NCBI GenBank assembly: GCA_039707465.1
Contig: CM077643.1
Coordinates: 241,092,230-241,156,229, forward strand
DNA length: 64,000 nucleotides
Origin: Rhabdophis nuchalis
Lineage: Eukaryota > Chordata > Lepidosauria > Squamata > Natricidae
Direction: 5' to 3'
The position numbers were made by a program, and so were the translations under genes. Positions within the stretch are counted from its first letter, which is position 1. Each line of letters opens with the position of its first letter. The notes below the pieces were generated by a model. It searched no databases, was not told where the DNA came from, and worked only from the letters and a program-made list of their open reading frames with translations. This document shows, piece after piece, positions 33,600 to 43,839 of the stretch.

Positions 33600-34175
33600 A
33601 TGAATTTATCATCACAATTGAGTCCAAAATTTTAGTTGCTAAGCAAGAGCGTTGTTAAATGAGTTTCACCACATTTTACAAGTTGGCCACTCCCACCCTG
33701 TCACACGACTGCCAAGCCACGCCCACAAAATAGGCCACACGTAGAGAGTAGGTTCTAAAAAAATTTGAAACCCACCACTGCGTCCCACCGACCAGTTCGC
33801 TCTCATAGAGAGGGCCTCCTCAGGGTGCCGTCGGCCAGACAATGCCGGCTGGCGACCCTCAGGGGGAGAGCCTTCTCTGTGGCAGCTCCTGCCCTCTGGA
33901 ATGACCTCCCCGCTGGGCTAAGGATGATCTCGGACCTACATCTCTTCCGTCGGGCCCTGAAGACGCATTTATTCTGCACTGCCGGCCTGTCATAGTTTTA
34001 AAGGGATTTTAAATAGCGATTTTAGTATGGGATTTTAAAGATGTAGGCCATTTATTTAATACCTTTTAACACATTGTTTTAGATTTTGTATCACTTATTT
34101 TATTATGGCTGTACACAGCCCTGAGTCCCGAAAGGGAGAAGGGCGGTATAGAAATCAAATAAACTTCAACTTCAA
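33275..34175 (+). mobile_element. L2 LINE 3' end, split by a hAT element
   Basis: The piece at 33275-33370 encodes the FKVLVTIFKALHGKGP region. The piece at 33781-34175 continues with RSHREGLLRVPSARQCR, APALWNDLPAGLR, FRRALKTHLF and the 3' stem-loop (agccctgagtcccgaaagg) with an (ACTTC)n-like tail. The hAT element at 33371-33780 separates them. Confidence 0.8.
33371..33780. mobile_element. hAT-type MITE, CAGTGGTGGGTTTC family, with AAAG tract
   Basis: Left terminus cagtggtgggtttctgcag, right terminus tttgaaacccaccactg. Flanks cctcccac (one base away) and cgtcccac differ by one base. It holds a long (GAAA)n tract at 33490-33600 and the shared module in reverse (ggttgctaagcaagagcg type words). 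Confidence 0.8.
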
Positions 34176-34196
34176 CTTCAAAATATGCTAAGAAAT

Positions 34197-34545
34197 AAAA
34201 GCATCCTCATGGTCACATGATCAAACTTCAGGGCAGTGATTCGTTTAACAATTGTGGCAAAAAAAAGTTGTAAAATGGGACAAACATACTTAACCAATGT
34301 TTCACTTAGCAACATAAATGTTAGGCTCAATTGTGGTCGTAACTTGAGGACTATCTGTATTTATGACGGTTGCCTTGTCCCAGGTGTGATCACCTTTTGT
34401 GACAATCAAAGTCAACTGCAGTGATTCACTTAACAACTGTGGCAAGAAAGGTCATAAAATGGGGCAAAACTGACTTAACTGCCTCACTTTGCAATTGAAA
34501 TTTTGCACTCAATTGAGATAATAAGCTGAGGACTACTTATAAATA
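34197..34545 (+). mobile_element. Two tandem partial mariner-like MITE copies
   Basis: Right-hand parts of the family occur twice in tandem: one ending near 34359 (aacttgaggactatctgta) and one ending near 34541 (aagctgaggactacttat). Both lack the left TIR. Confidence 0.5.
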
Positions 34546-35095
34546 AAATGGGGGAATAAAAATATAACAATGACTATGTTCTCTATCTAATTTTTTTCAG
34601 TTGGTTGCTTTGCTCCAAATTAAATCAGTTGGTTATTGTTATATTGATATTAAATTCTTCAGGCACTAGGATAAATAGCTCTTATTATACTGTTTCAAAC
34701 AAAGGAAGTTCTTTGGTTAATTGATTTTTGTAGACATCAGTGCAAAGGCAGCTGCGTATAATTTTGCTTCCATTAAGAGGGAAGCTTGAGTTCAGGGATT
34801 CAAATCCTTTCTCACATTGTTAAAACAATTTAATATACATTATTTTTTATGGTTAATTTCTCATCAATGATATACTGGGCACTAGCCCAACAAATCTTGG
34901 TAATTACTTTGTCCAATCACTGGTATTATCTTTCTATATCAACTTTTTCTTTTTCTTTTACCTTTCACTTGCTTCAGTCTCTTGTTTTTTTCTTGAAAAA
35001 TGATTAATACACTTTTTAAAATCATGTCTGAATACTGTAATATATATTGTGCCTAATAAATATATATTATGCACACACACATATAACACACACAC
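34546..35095. other. No gene; AT-rich
   Basis: No frame of interest. A (CA)n/(TA)n tract lies around 35070-35120. Confidence 0.4.
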
Positions 35096-35441
35096 AATAT
35101 ATATATGTGTGTGTGTGTATTACAACACCCTAATTAAAGTAAGCCCCAATTAAGGGAGGAAGCATACTGCTCATCACCAGAGACCATGCAGACAGAAAGC
35201 TATTTTTTCGTTGTCTTTGTTTCCATGTGTGTTAGGTTTTGAGCTGAGACTATCCTAGTCTCCCTTGTTTATTTATTTATCAGCTCAAAACCTAACACAC
35301 ACACACACACACACACATGTATATGTATATATATATAAGCTCGAAATAGATCTATCCGGGTCTCTCTCTAATTTAATCTATTGATCAGCTCATAAAACTA
35401 ACACACATATCTAAAAAAAAAAATTACACAACGTAATTCTT
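35096..35441. repeat. tRNA-headed composite repeat, left flank of the L1
   Basis: Module A in reverse (35130-35200, ctcatcaccagagaccatgc), module C in reverse (35222-35265) and module C forward (35277-35305 and 35338-35425) lie next to each other, giving a fold-back around 35265-35280. The L1 entered the tail of the forward copy. Confidence 0.55.
35428..35441. repeat. L1 target-site duplication, left copy
   Basis: The 14-mer acaacgtaattctt is identical to 41216-41229. The last t runs into the T-tract. Confidence 0.85.
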
Positions 35442-35601
35442 TTTTTTTTTATTAAAGTTTTTATAATTTTTTACAATATTTCACCCAGTGCTGTACAAAA
35501 CAAAAGGAAGAGTTGGTTTCAAGTATCTTCTATTGTCTTTAAGATCTCCAAAATCCACGTTCTCTAGGTACAGGCGTCAAGGCATCCAAAGTTCCAAGTG
35601 C

Positions 35602-38205
35602 CTAGTACACAAATGGCTTCCAAGTCTTCCAAAAGATATCTTTTTTATAAACCCCCTCTCTAAATTTAATATCACACGTCATTTTATCATTTAAGGCTAA
35701 TTTCCACATTTCACAGAACCATTCTTCTATTTTAATATTTACCTCTATTTTCCAATATCTTGCTATTACAATCCTACCCATTATAATCATAATTCTGATC
35801 AATTCTTTCTCATGTTTTGTTAACTCAGGTTCATTAATTATCAATAACAATATAGTTTCTGATCTCAATATTATTATTCTTTTCATCATTTCACCCATCG
35901 TTTTTTCTAATTGCTGCCAAAACTTTTTAATTTTCACACATTTATACCACATATGTTCATAAGTTCCCACTTCCATATTACATCTCCAACATTTATCGCT
36001 CATTTTTTTATCTATCAATGATAATCTTAATGGGGTCCAATACCATTTCCAAACAACCTTAAAATTATGCTCTTTAATCCTTATAGACAAAGTCCTCATG
36101 ATTCGACTCTTCCAGTTCTCATTCCAATCCAAATCCAATATTTTAATCTTAAGGTCTTCCTCCCAATTCCTTTTCATTACCATTTGTGGATTTCCATCGA
36201 AATTTATAATCTTATATATCTTACTAACAAGTCCTTTTAACCCAATTTCATCCTTAATAATTTGAGATACTAAACTTTCAAATTTAGTTTTACTTCTATC
36301 TATTTTACATATTCCCTTTACTTTCATAGTCCATTTTTCTACCTGTATTTTTTCGAACCAATTCAACTCCAATTTTTGAATTACTTTTTTTTTTCTACTC
36401 TCAATTCCTAGAGCTCTTAACCAATTTACTATACTTCCTATATTTTCATCCTCAATTACTTTATCCCGACTTATATTAGTTTTAATCGGCCAACTTTCAG
36501 TTGTCTTCCCCAAGAAAGCTATATCCGGGATCAATTTTTTAACAAATTTATTCCAAATTTTACTCAGCCCCTTTAACCAATAACTATTAATTGCCTTTGT
36601 TTTTGCTCTATCTAGAAACCATATAGACCCAAATCTCTTAATATCTTTTAGCTCCAGATCTCCCCAATGACCATCTCCACCTTTGAGTATTTTTATCACG
36701 GTTCGAATATTATACGCCCGATAATAATTAAGTAGATTGGGAATTCCCAATCCACCCTCTTTTTGATTTTGATACCACATTTTCTTCATTAGTCTTGGTT
36801 TTTTCCCACCATTACAAAATTTATCCAATTTCTTCTGATATTCTTCTATATCTTTCTCTATCAAATTTAGTGGTAGCATCTCAAATAAAAAATTGAACTT
36901 TGGTAACAACATCATTTTACACATTGCAATTCTACCAAACCAAGACAACTTTAACTCTTTATACTTATCTATCTTTCTCTCTACTTCCTTCAACATCACC
37001 TCATAATTAATTTTTTTCAATTCTCTAACTTTAAGTGAAAGTGTTATCCCCAAATATTTCAATGTATTCTTAACTCTAACCCCAAATTGTTCTTGCATAT
37101 TTTCCCACTCCTTACCATCTTTATTCATTAGTAGTTCAGATTTTGACCAATTTACCTTTAAACCTGTCATTGCTTCAAATTCTATCAAATGTTTATTTAT
37201 CCTCTTTAAATCTTTCTCTATATCTTTCAAAATAATCAAGGTATCATCCGCATACAAATTTATCTTATATCCCTTGTACCCTTCCAATTCTTCATCTACT
37301 TCTATCAATTTAATCAAAACCTCCATAACTAACAAGAATAATGTTGGGGACAAGGGACATCCCTGTCTCGTACCTGCTTCCAATTTAATCTCTCCCGTCA
37401 TTGTTCCATTCACCTTTACCTTTGCACTACTTTTTTGATACAATTTTGAAATAACATGTATAAATTTATTGCCAAAGCCTAATGCCTCAATAATTACCTT
37501 AATAGTATCCCATTGTACAGAATCAAAGGCTTTAAAAATATCTAACGATATTATACCTATTTCATCACCATTATTTTCAGCTACATCTATAATGTTCAAT
37601 ACTCTTCTAATTATATCACTCATATATCTACCTTTAACAAAACCTACTTGATTATAACTTATATATTTATCTATAAAGCTATTTAATCTATTACTTATAA
37701 TAGCTGTAAATATTTTTGCATCCTGGTTGATTAAAGAAATAGGTCGGTAGGACTCGATCCTCTCAAGATCTTTATCAGGTTTAGGAATTATAGATATTAC
37801 TGTCTTATTCCATGACATCGGGACTTCTCCACCATGTAAAATTCCATTAAATAGTTTTTGCAGTCTTGGTGTTATTAGTTCTTTAAATTCTTTATAGAAT
37901 TCAGCAGGTAATCCATCTTCTCCTGGGGTCTTCCCTAGTTTTAACTCTTGTATTATTTCATTGATCTCCTCCTGTGTTATATCTTTTTCCATCAAATCTT
38001 TATATGTTGGATCTATTTTCATAGCATATTTTCCAAGATGATTCTTCAATTTTTCTAAATCAATTGATTTCTTTAAATATAATTTTTGAAAAAAAATCCT
38101 AGCTACTTCACATTTCTCCAATCTCTTATAACACCTTGTACCTTTTTCATCTATCAGAGAACCAATTTCTCTCTTTTGAGTTTTATTTTTCGCCATCTTT
38201 GCCAA
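35602..38205 (-). CDS. L1 ORF2 protein, reverse transcriptase and C-terminal part
   Basis: This 867-codon open frame encodes the RT half of L1 ORF2p, which primes cDNA synthesis from nicked chromosomal DNA. Visible motifs, numbered from the first Met of this frame: KTPGEDGLPAEFY (about 92-104), YRPISLIN (153-160), the catalytic SLDIFKAFD (220-228), TRQGCPLSP (279-287) and YADD (318-321). Near the C-terminus is a Cys/His cluster, CWRC...H....C, as in vertebrate L1. The stop lies 160 bases before the A-tail. The Met at 38205 is simply the first one after the break; the natural protein should begin at 39320, giving about 1,240 residues, the usual size. All catalytic residues that I can see are present. 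Confidence 0.93.
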   Translation of the reverse strand: MAKMAKNKTQKREIGSLIDEKGTRCYKRLEKCEVARIFFQKLYLKKSIDLEKLKNHLGKYAMKIDPTYKDLMEKDITQEEINEIIQELKLGKTPGEDGLPAEFYKEFKELITPRLQKLFNGILHGGEVPMSWNKTVISIIPKPDKDLERIESYRPISLINQDAKIFTAIISNRLNSFIDKYISYNQVGFVKGRYMSDIIRRVLNIIDVAENNGDEIGIISLDIFKAFDSVQWDTIKVIIEALGFGNKFIHVISKLYQKSSAKVKVNGTMTGEIKLEAGTRQGCPLSPTLFLLVMEVLIKLIEVDEELEGYKGYKINLYADDTLIILKDIEKDLKRINKHLIEFEAMTGLKVNWSKSELLMNKDGKEWENMQEQFGVRVKNTLKYLGITLSLKVRELKKINYEVMLKEVERKIDKYKELKLSWFGRIAMCKMMLLPKFNFLFEMLPLNLIEKDIEEYQKKLDKFCNGGKKPRLMKKMWYQNQKEGGLGIPNLLNYYRAYNIRTVIKILKGGDGHWGDLELKDIKRFGSIWFLDRAKTKAINSYWLKGLSKIWNKFVKKLIPDIAFLGKTTESWPIKTNISRDKVIEDENIGSIVNWLRALGIESRKKKVIQKLELNWFEKIQVEKWTMKVKGICKIDRSKTKFESLVSQIIKDEIGLKGLVSKIYKIINFDGNPQMVMKRNWEEDLKIKILDLDWNENWKSRIMRTLSIRIKEHNFKVVWKWYWTPLRLSLIDKKMSDKCWRCNMEVGTYEHMWYKCVKIKKFWQQLEKTMGEMMKRIIILRSETILLLIINEPELTKHEKELIRIMIIMGRIVIARYWKIEVNIKIEEWFCEMWKLALNDKMTCDIKFREGVYKKDIFWKTWKPFVY

Positions 38206-38255
38206 TAACCTAGAATTTTTATTACTAAATTCAAAAAAATCCCTATTTAAATACC

Positions 38256-39320
38256 TTAAATTTTTTTAACTAATTCAATATCTTCTTCTATCAATTTAGT
38301 TTTTAATAAGTTCAATTCCTCCAAACATTTTTTATCTTTCGTAAGTGAGAATTGGTTCTCTAATATCTTAATTTGTCTTGTATCCTGTTCTATTTTAGTT
38401 TTATATTCTCTATATTTTCTGCTTGACAATTTAATACTTTCTCCCCTAAATATTGCTTTCATCGTATCCCAAACAATTTCAAATTTAACCTCTCCATTAT
38501 CATTCAATCCCCAACTCTCTTCCCATTTTTTGAATATCCATATTTTATCCTCCTCCTTTTTATACAATTTTTCATCATATCTCCAACCTCTTTCCTTTTT
38601 CTCAAAATTAAAATCTATTTCCATCGTAACTTCTGCATGGTCAGAATCCTTAAAAATTCCCACATCTACTTTATCTACATTATTCAGCAAATCTTTAGAA
38701 ACAAAAATATAATCAATTCTTGAATAAGTATTGTATACCTTAGAACAAAAGGTATACACCCTTTCAGAACCTTTCAACTCCCTCCAAACATCTACCACAC
38801 TATTTCGAAACATCCATTTGTTTAAAATTTCCCCTTTATTTGTTTGTCTAAAGCGGGTGGGATTATTACTATCAATTCTATCCCTAATTAAATTAAAATC
38901 CCCCGCCACAATTACTTTCCCTACACTTTCTATTTCCAAAATCTTAGTAATTTTATCAAGAAATCCCTTTTGTTTTTCATTCGGTAGATATAAATTAACC
39001 AATGTCACTTTTTGCTCATTAATATTCCCAATAATTATTAAATATCTTCCTTCTTCATCTCTAATTACTTGTTTTTTCTCAAAGTATACCCTATTTGATA
39101 TCAATATCGCAACTCCTCTAGCTTTAGAAGTCCCAAAAGATTTTTCATAAATCTGCATACCTTTAATATTCATTCTATTAAAATCCTCAGATTTTTGATG
39201 AGTTTCCTGCAAAAATAATATGTCAGGTGAGTCCCTTTTAATTTTAAGCTCCAGTCTTTTTCTTTTTATATGATTGCCTGTACCCTTCACGTTCCATGTC
39301 ATTATTTTTATAAACCGCAT
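38256..39320 (-). CDS. L1 ORF2 protein, endonuclease part
   Basis: This 354-codon frame is the apurinic/apyrimidinic-type endonuclease that nicks the genomic target. Visible motifs: TWNVKGTG with Asn at residue 10, LQETH with Glu39, GDFN (140-143), RIDYIF (Asp203) and SDH (226-228, His228), the expected catalytic set. The frame stops at 38256 in an A-run on the sense strand; the next frame is open a few bases further, and the RT frame (35602-38205) follows in that phase. I read this as a one-base slip in the run of seven A at about 38264-38270 rather than two genes. ORF1 ends about 220 bp upstream. Confidence 0.92.
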   Translation of the reverse strand: MRFIKIMTWNVKGTGNHIKRKRLELKIKRDSPDILFLQETHQKSEDFNRMNIKGMQIYEKSFGTSKARGVAILISNRVYFEKKQVIRDEEGRYLIIIGNINEQKVTLVNLYLPNEKQKGFLDKITKILEIESVGKVIVAGDFNLIRDRIDSNNPTRFRQTNKGEILNKWMFRNSVVDVWRELKGSERVYTFCSKVYNTYSRIDYIFVSKDLLNNVDKVDVGIFKDSDHAEVTMEIDFNFEKKERGWRYDEKLYKKEEDKIWIFKKWEESWGLNDNGEVKFEIVWDTMKAIFRGESIKLSSRKYREYKTKIEQDTRQIKILENQFSLTKDKKCLEELNLLKTKLIEEDIELVKKI

Positions 39321-39541
39321 TTAAACAATAACTTTTTTAATCCTGACCCCTCCTCTTCCTTTATGTGCACACCCAACACCAAACAAAAAAGACATACAAA
39401 AGACACAACAAAAACAAACTTAAAACACAACAACAACAAGTAACAATTAATCTTCACCCCCCACATCCTCATTCGAGTTACGCCTCCATATAAAGAGTGT
39501 GGGGGGGGGAACATGCCCATGGTCGGGTCATTTCTTTCGGG

Positions 39542-40582
39542 TTATTCTTGTATTCCACTTTCAAAAAAAGAAGATAACACTGGCTTGTCCCCGCACTCAG
39601 CTTCCTGCTTTCTTCTAAGATCCTCCTCCTCAGCTGACGCTCTCTTAGATTCTTCACGGGTTTTCTTATGTTCGGACATTGCCGGAGAGATTTCTTTCCG
39701 TTTTAAACTTTTAGGATCTCCACCAACTGCTCCTTTTTCCTCCAATGTTGGAGATTCCACTTGTATTCCACCCATCTTAAGCATATGATCTTTAATTTCT
39801 TCTAAATCCTCGTCTTTCTCAATCAGCCCGAGCTTCCGTATCAATGTTATGGCATCCGTTTCCAAAGTAATAGTTTGCATTCTCCCTTTGTAAAAAAATT
39901 TCAACTGTTGTAACGGTCTCCAATTGTACTTAATATCATTGTCTCTGAGGACTTTTGTAATTGGTTTTAAAAAGAATCTCCATTCTCTTTCTTCTCTAGA
40001 AATATCTGGAAACACTTGAATTTCCTTCCCCTCAAATTTTGGGGGTTCTCCCAGTTCCCTTATTTTTCCCATAACTTCTAATTTATCTCCAAGGTTTGCA
40101 AATCTCACAAGAACATTTCTATTAGCTCCACCTTGTCTCTTGTAACCAATTCTAAAAACACTTACTAAGTCCGCTGCCGTGTATACAATTGATGCATCAA
40201 GTTCATTCAGCCATTTTAACATTCTTTGCTTCAAATTATCCGCCCTCTCTTCTGGAATCCCGCGAATAACAACATTATATTTTCTTGCCTCTTCTTCCAA
40301 AAGACTGATTCTCCTATCTTGTTGCTGGTTTTTCAAAAAAATCCCTTCAAACTTACGATCAGACTGTTCCTCATGAACAAAAATCTGTTTAATATCATCC
40401 TTTATAAGATTAATTTCCATGTTTTGCTTTCCAAAGTTAACATTCATGTTATTAACCTCTTCTTTGGTTTTTTGAATCTCCAATGTCAAATTATCTAAAC
40501 GATCAGTTACAACAGTTAGTTTTTCCCCAATTGTATTTAATGCTCCTATGATTCGTTCAAGTTCAGAAGGCTGTTGAGTCAT
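39542..40582 (-). CDS. L1 ORF1 protein (RNA-binding chaperone), intact
   Basis: A 346-codon open frame. The N-terminal part (about 5-100) is a Leu/Glu/Lys-rich coiled coil that would trimerise the protein. An RNA-recognition domain begins at about residue 101 (YNVVIRGIPEER), followed by the C-terminal domain (FRIGYKR, NVLVRFAN, then ISREEREWRFFLKPI). The tail from about 275 is charged and low in complexity. Length and order match vertebrate L1 ORF1p. The ATG at 40582 is followed directly by the coil and preceded by the GC-rich leader, so I accept it as the start. The protein coats L1 RNA and helps target-primed reverse transcription (family knowledge). Confidence 0.92.
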   Translation of the reverse strand: MTQQPSELERIIGALNTIGEKLTVVTDRLDNLTLEIQKTKEEVNNMNVNFGKQNMEINLIKDDIKQIFVHEEQSDRKFEGIFLKNQQQDRRISLLEEEARKYNVVIRGIPEERADNLKQRMLKWLNELDASIVYTAADLVSVFRIGYKRQGGANRNVLVRFANLGDKLEVMGKIRELGEPPKFEGKEIQVFPDISREEREWRFFLKPITKVLRDNDIKYNWRPLQQLKFFYKGRMQTITLETDAITLIRKLGLIEKDEDLEEIKDHMLKMGGIQVESPTLEEKGAVGGDPKSLKRKEISPAMSEHKKTREESKRASAEEEDLRRKQEAECGDKPVLSSFFESGIQE

Positions 40583-41215
40583 CGTATCGAATCAGTAATC
40601 TCTTTAAAAAAAAAATAAACCTGCCAAGAGGGTCTTTATTGAAGAAAAAAAGCAAAAACCCCAATAATAAAGAGCTGAGACGGCTTTTAAAACACCAAAG
40701 AAGCCAGGACAGAAGTAAAAAGGCTGGAATCCAAGTTCATAAAATACAGAGTCTGTATCTTTTTAGGCCTTGCCAGAAGCTCACTCGCTACATTCAGCAT
40801 AAACAACCCACTTAAAAAAGTTCAAAAGTTCAACAGCTTGCAATCCACATAACTCAGCTAATCTTCCGCTTAATTTTCAAGCCTGTGTTTCAAGCCTGTG
40901 TTTATGCCTCGTAGCAATTAAAAAAAACTTACAAATCACGGTGCTTGTCAGAGCAAAGGCAGGCTACTATCTCCGCCGCTTCGATCAAACCTCTGCTCTC
41001 CACGAAGAAACGAAACTTTAAAGTTCAAGCAGTCCGGTTTGATCTATCGGTGTAAAAATCAGTCTACAGCATCCTCCGCCTTTCCGACCCCGTTGTAAAC
41101 AATCTCGGCTTCTGACGGTGCATTTAATCACTTTTAATCCACAGTTTATTAAAAAAAACAACCCTACGAAATGGAGGAATGTCCTCTCGCTACTCGGCCA
41201 TTAGCCACGCCCCCC
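40583..41215 (-). promoter_or_regulatory. L1 5' untranslated region, likely internal promoter
   Basis: This 630-bp leader starts at the 5' end of the insertion (gggggcgtggctaatgg) and runs to the ORF1 ATG. L1 leaders carry their own RNA polymerase II promoter (established for mammals); here it is inferred from position and from the complete 5' end. No individual factor site is claimed. Confidence 0.6.
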
Positions 41216-41229
41216 ACAACGTAATTCTT
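41216..41229. repeat. L1 target-site duplication, right copy
   Basis: acaacgtaattctt, identical to 35428-35441. In this copy it runs on into the undisturbed module A (ggcttgctgtctagatgg). Confidence 0.85.
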
Positions 41230-41690
41230 GGCTTGCTGTCTAGATGGTCTCTGGTGATGAGCCGAAAGGCAGGAAAGGAAACAGTATGTCTCCTCCCTTA
41301 ATTGGGGCCTAATAACAGGTTGTTGTGAAACAATTACCTATACTAATATATCCTGTCTCAGCTGATGCAATAAAGAGAACTGGCTTGGCTAAAGTGCTAG
41401 GCTCCTTGCCTAGCATGCAACACAGCCCCGGTTCGAATCTCAGTAAAGGGTATGGCCAGCTGATGAGAGCCAATAAGCTTGAAATAGATCTATCCTGGTC
41501 TCTCTCTAATTTAATTTATTGATCAGATCATAAAACTAACACACATATCTAAAAAAATAAAATAAAAAATTACACAACGTAATTCTTGGCTTCCTGTCTA
41601 GATAGTCTCTGGTGATGAGCCGAAAGGCAGGAAAGGAAACAGTATTTCTCCTCCCTTAATTGGGGCCTAATAACAGGTTGTTGTGAAACA
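41216..41690 (+). repeat. tRNA-headed composite repeat, about one and a half units
   Basis: Order on the plus strand: A (41230-41340), B with the tRNA-like actggcttggctaaagtg and ccggttcgaatctc (41378-41440), C (41446-41545), an A-rich tail, then A again (41570-41690). The second A breaks off at acaattac where the L2 begins. This copy shows the forward unit best. Confidence 0.65.
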
Positions 41691-43407
41691 ATTACAGAGG
41701 GTGCGGGAAGCCCCGTTACAGGGTAGAGCAGAGGAATTTGTGTCTTTTCTGCAGGAGAAAACCGCCCAAATACAGAACGAGCTAGCCCCCATTGACGGCC
41801 CAGTGGGATGCCACGAGACAGATCTTGTTTGGGAGGAGTTTGACTCCGTTTCTTCCGAAGACATGGACAGGTTACGTGGGCGACTGCGAGCCACCACATG
41901 TTTATTGGACCCGTGTCCCTCCTGGCTTGTACTGGCATCCTGGGAGGTGACACGAGGCTGGCTCCAAGAGGTTATCAACGCATCTTTAAGTGAGGGTTCC
42001 TTGCCCGCCTCCCTAAAAGAGGCTATGGTGAGGCCCCTCCTTAAGAAGCCCTCTTTGGATCCAGCTCTTTTAAACAACTATCGTCCAGTCTCCAACCTTC
42101 CCTTTCTGGCGAAGGTTGTCGAGAGTGTGGTGGCACAACAGTTTCCCCGTCACCTGGAGGAAGTGGATTATCTAGATCCGCGCCAGTCCGGCTTTCGGCC
42201 CGGGCATAGCACCGAGACGGCATTGGTCGCGTTGGTTGATGATCTCTGGAGGGCCAGAGATGGGGGTTGTTCCTCCATCCTGGTCCTATTAGACCTCTCG
42301 ACGGCTTTTGATACCATCGACCATGGTATCCTATTGCGTCGGCTGGGGGGGTTGGGGGTGGGAGGCACCGTTTTACGGTGATTCTCCTCCTACCTCTCTG
42401 GCCGATCGCAATTTGTGTTGGCAGGAGAGCAGAGGTCGACCTCGAGACCCCTCACATGTGGGGTGCCTCAGGGGTCGGTCCTCTTGCCTCTCCTGTTTAA
42501 CACATATATGAAGCCGCTGGGTGAGATCATCCGTGGTTTTGGGGTAGAGTACCATCTATACGCTGACGACACTCAGCTGTATATATCTACCCCAAACCAC
42601 CCCAACGATGCCGTAGCGGTGATGTGCCAGTGCCTGGAAGCCGTACGGATCTGGATGGGAAGAAACGGACTCAGGCTCAACCCGACCAAGACCGAGTGGC
42701 TGTGGTTTCCGGCTGCCCGATTCAACCAGCTGACTCCATCGCTGGCCATTGGGGGCGAACATCTTGCCCCAGTGGATGGGGTGCGCAACTTGGGTGTCCT
42801 CCTGGATGCCCGGCTGTCCATGGAAGATCAAGTGACAGCCGTGGCCAGGAGGGCGTTTTACCAGGTTCGCCTGGTTCGCCAGTTGCGCCCCCTATTGGAT
42901 CGGGACGCCCTGCGCACAGTCACTCATGCTCTCGTGACGTCCCGACTGGACTATTGTAACTCTCTCTACATGGGGCTCCCCTTGAGGAGCACTCGGAGAC
43001 TTCAGCTAGTCCAGAATGCAGCCGCGCGAGCAATTATGGGAACCTCGAGGTTTACCCATGTAACACCGCTCTTGCGCGAGCTGCACTGGCTGCCTGTCGT
43101 CTTCCGAGTGCGCTTCAAGGTTTTAATTACCATCTTTAAAGCGCTCCATGGCTCGGGACCTAGCTATTTGCAGGACCGGATCCTGCCTCATACATCCTCA
43201 CGGCCGATTCGCTCCCACAGAGAGGGGCTTCTCCGGGTGCCGTCCACTAGACTTTGTCAGCGGGCGACGCCCAGGGGAAGGGCTCTCTCTGTGGCGGGCC
43301 CAGCCCTCTGGAACGACCTTCCCCCCAACATTAGAACAACCACGGACCTCCGCTCCTTCCGTCTTAAACTAAAAACACATCTGTTCTGCTTGGCCGGCCT
43401 AGGGTAG
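41691..43407 (+). pseudogene. L2 ORF2 reverse transcriptase, one in-frame TGA
   Basis: One reading frame from before 41691 to the TAG at 43405-43407 is broken only by a TGA at 42379-42381, in the context VLR-stop-FSSYLSGR, where Trp is usual in this family. Motifs in order: LKKPSLDPALLNNYRPVSNLP, the catalytic LLDLSTAFDTIDH, CGVPQGSVL and the catalytic YADDTQLY, then LNPTKTEWLWF and the C-terminal block LHWLPVVFRVRFKVL, LHGSGPSYL, LWNDLPPNIRTTTDL. TGG to TGA is a single transition. The copy cannot move on its own because it lacks endonuclease and its 5' end. Confidence 0.88.
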
Positions 43408-43607
43408 TCTCCCGTCTATAGGACTGTTAATTTTAGTTAGGAATTTTAGTAGTTTTAACTGGGATTTTAGTGCAGGGATGTATTTAATTCGTTTTTATTG
43501 TATGTATGTTGTTTTTTATGGTTTTATTTGCCCTGTACACCGCTCCGAGTCCCCCCAGGGAGATGGAGCGGTCAATAAATTCAAGATTTATTATTATTAT
43601 TATTATT
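41691..43607 (+). mobile_element. L2 LINE, 5'-truncated, nearly open
   Basis: A 1.9-kb insertion with an open frame over RT and the C-terminal region, a 3' untranslated part (43408-43555), the L2 stem-loop (caccgctccgagtcccccc, ggagatggagcgg) and a (TTA)n tail. The 5' end, including the endonuclease, is missing. It entered module A of the composite repeat. Confidence 0.9.
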
Positions 43608-43640
43608 ATGTATGTATGTATGTATGTATGTATGTATGTA
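43608..43640. repeat. (TATG)n microsatellite
   Basis: About eight GTAT units follow the TTA tail of the L2. Confidence 0.95.
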
Positions 43641-43836
43641 TGTATGTATGTTAGTATTATGAGCTGATCAACAAATAAATCAGAGAGACTAGGATATTTA
43701 TTGATCAGCTCATAATACTAACACACATATTTAAAAAAAAATTAACACAATGGAACTCATGGCTTTCTGTCTAGATGGTCTCTGATGATGAGCCGAAAAG
43801 CAGAAAAGGAAACAGTATGGATTTTCACGGGTGTAG
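43641..43836. repeat. tRNA-headed composite repeat, inverted C modules
   Basis: Module C in reverse (43645-43696, tgagctgatcaacaaat) and forward (43697-43725, tttattgatcagctca) face each other, followed by module A (43740-43815). The first two form a hairpin of about 25 bp arms. Confidence 0.55.
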
Positions 43837-43839
43837 GTA

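Larger units (their letters stand above)
35442..41215 (-). mobile_element. Full-length L1 retrotransposon
   Basis: A 5.77-kb L1 on the minus strand: 5' untranslated region (about 630 bp, starting gggggcgtggc), ORF1 (40582-39542), a spacer of about 220 bp, ORF2 (39320-35602), a 150-bp 3' untranslated part and an A-rich tail (T-run at 35439-35450). Perfect 14-bp duplications flank it. ORF1 is open and ORF2 is open apart from one frame slip between endonuclease and RT. The intact ends, clean duplication and near-intact frames indicate a recent insertion. The host site is a tRNA-headed repeat, so the flanks on both sides are related. Confidence 0.93.

Noticed and set aside
33310..33627. Frames of 93 and 105 codons
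   Set aside because: (GAAA)n tract within a hAT-type MITE.
37469..39150. Plus-strand frames of 60-139 codons inside the L1
   Set aside because: Antisense shadows of ORF2.
35602..39320. Two separate genes for endonuclease and RT
   Set aside because: They are one L1 ORF2 interrupted by a frame slip; the order, spacing and total length match a single ORF2 protein.
41378..41440. Possible tRNA gene
   Set aside because: The A-box and B-box-like words are present, but the sequence does not fold into a clean cloverleaf and is the head of a repeat copied elsewhere (17.7 kb).
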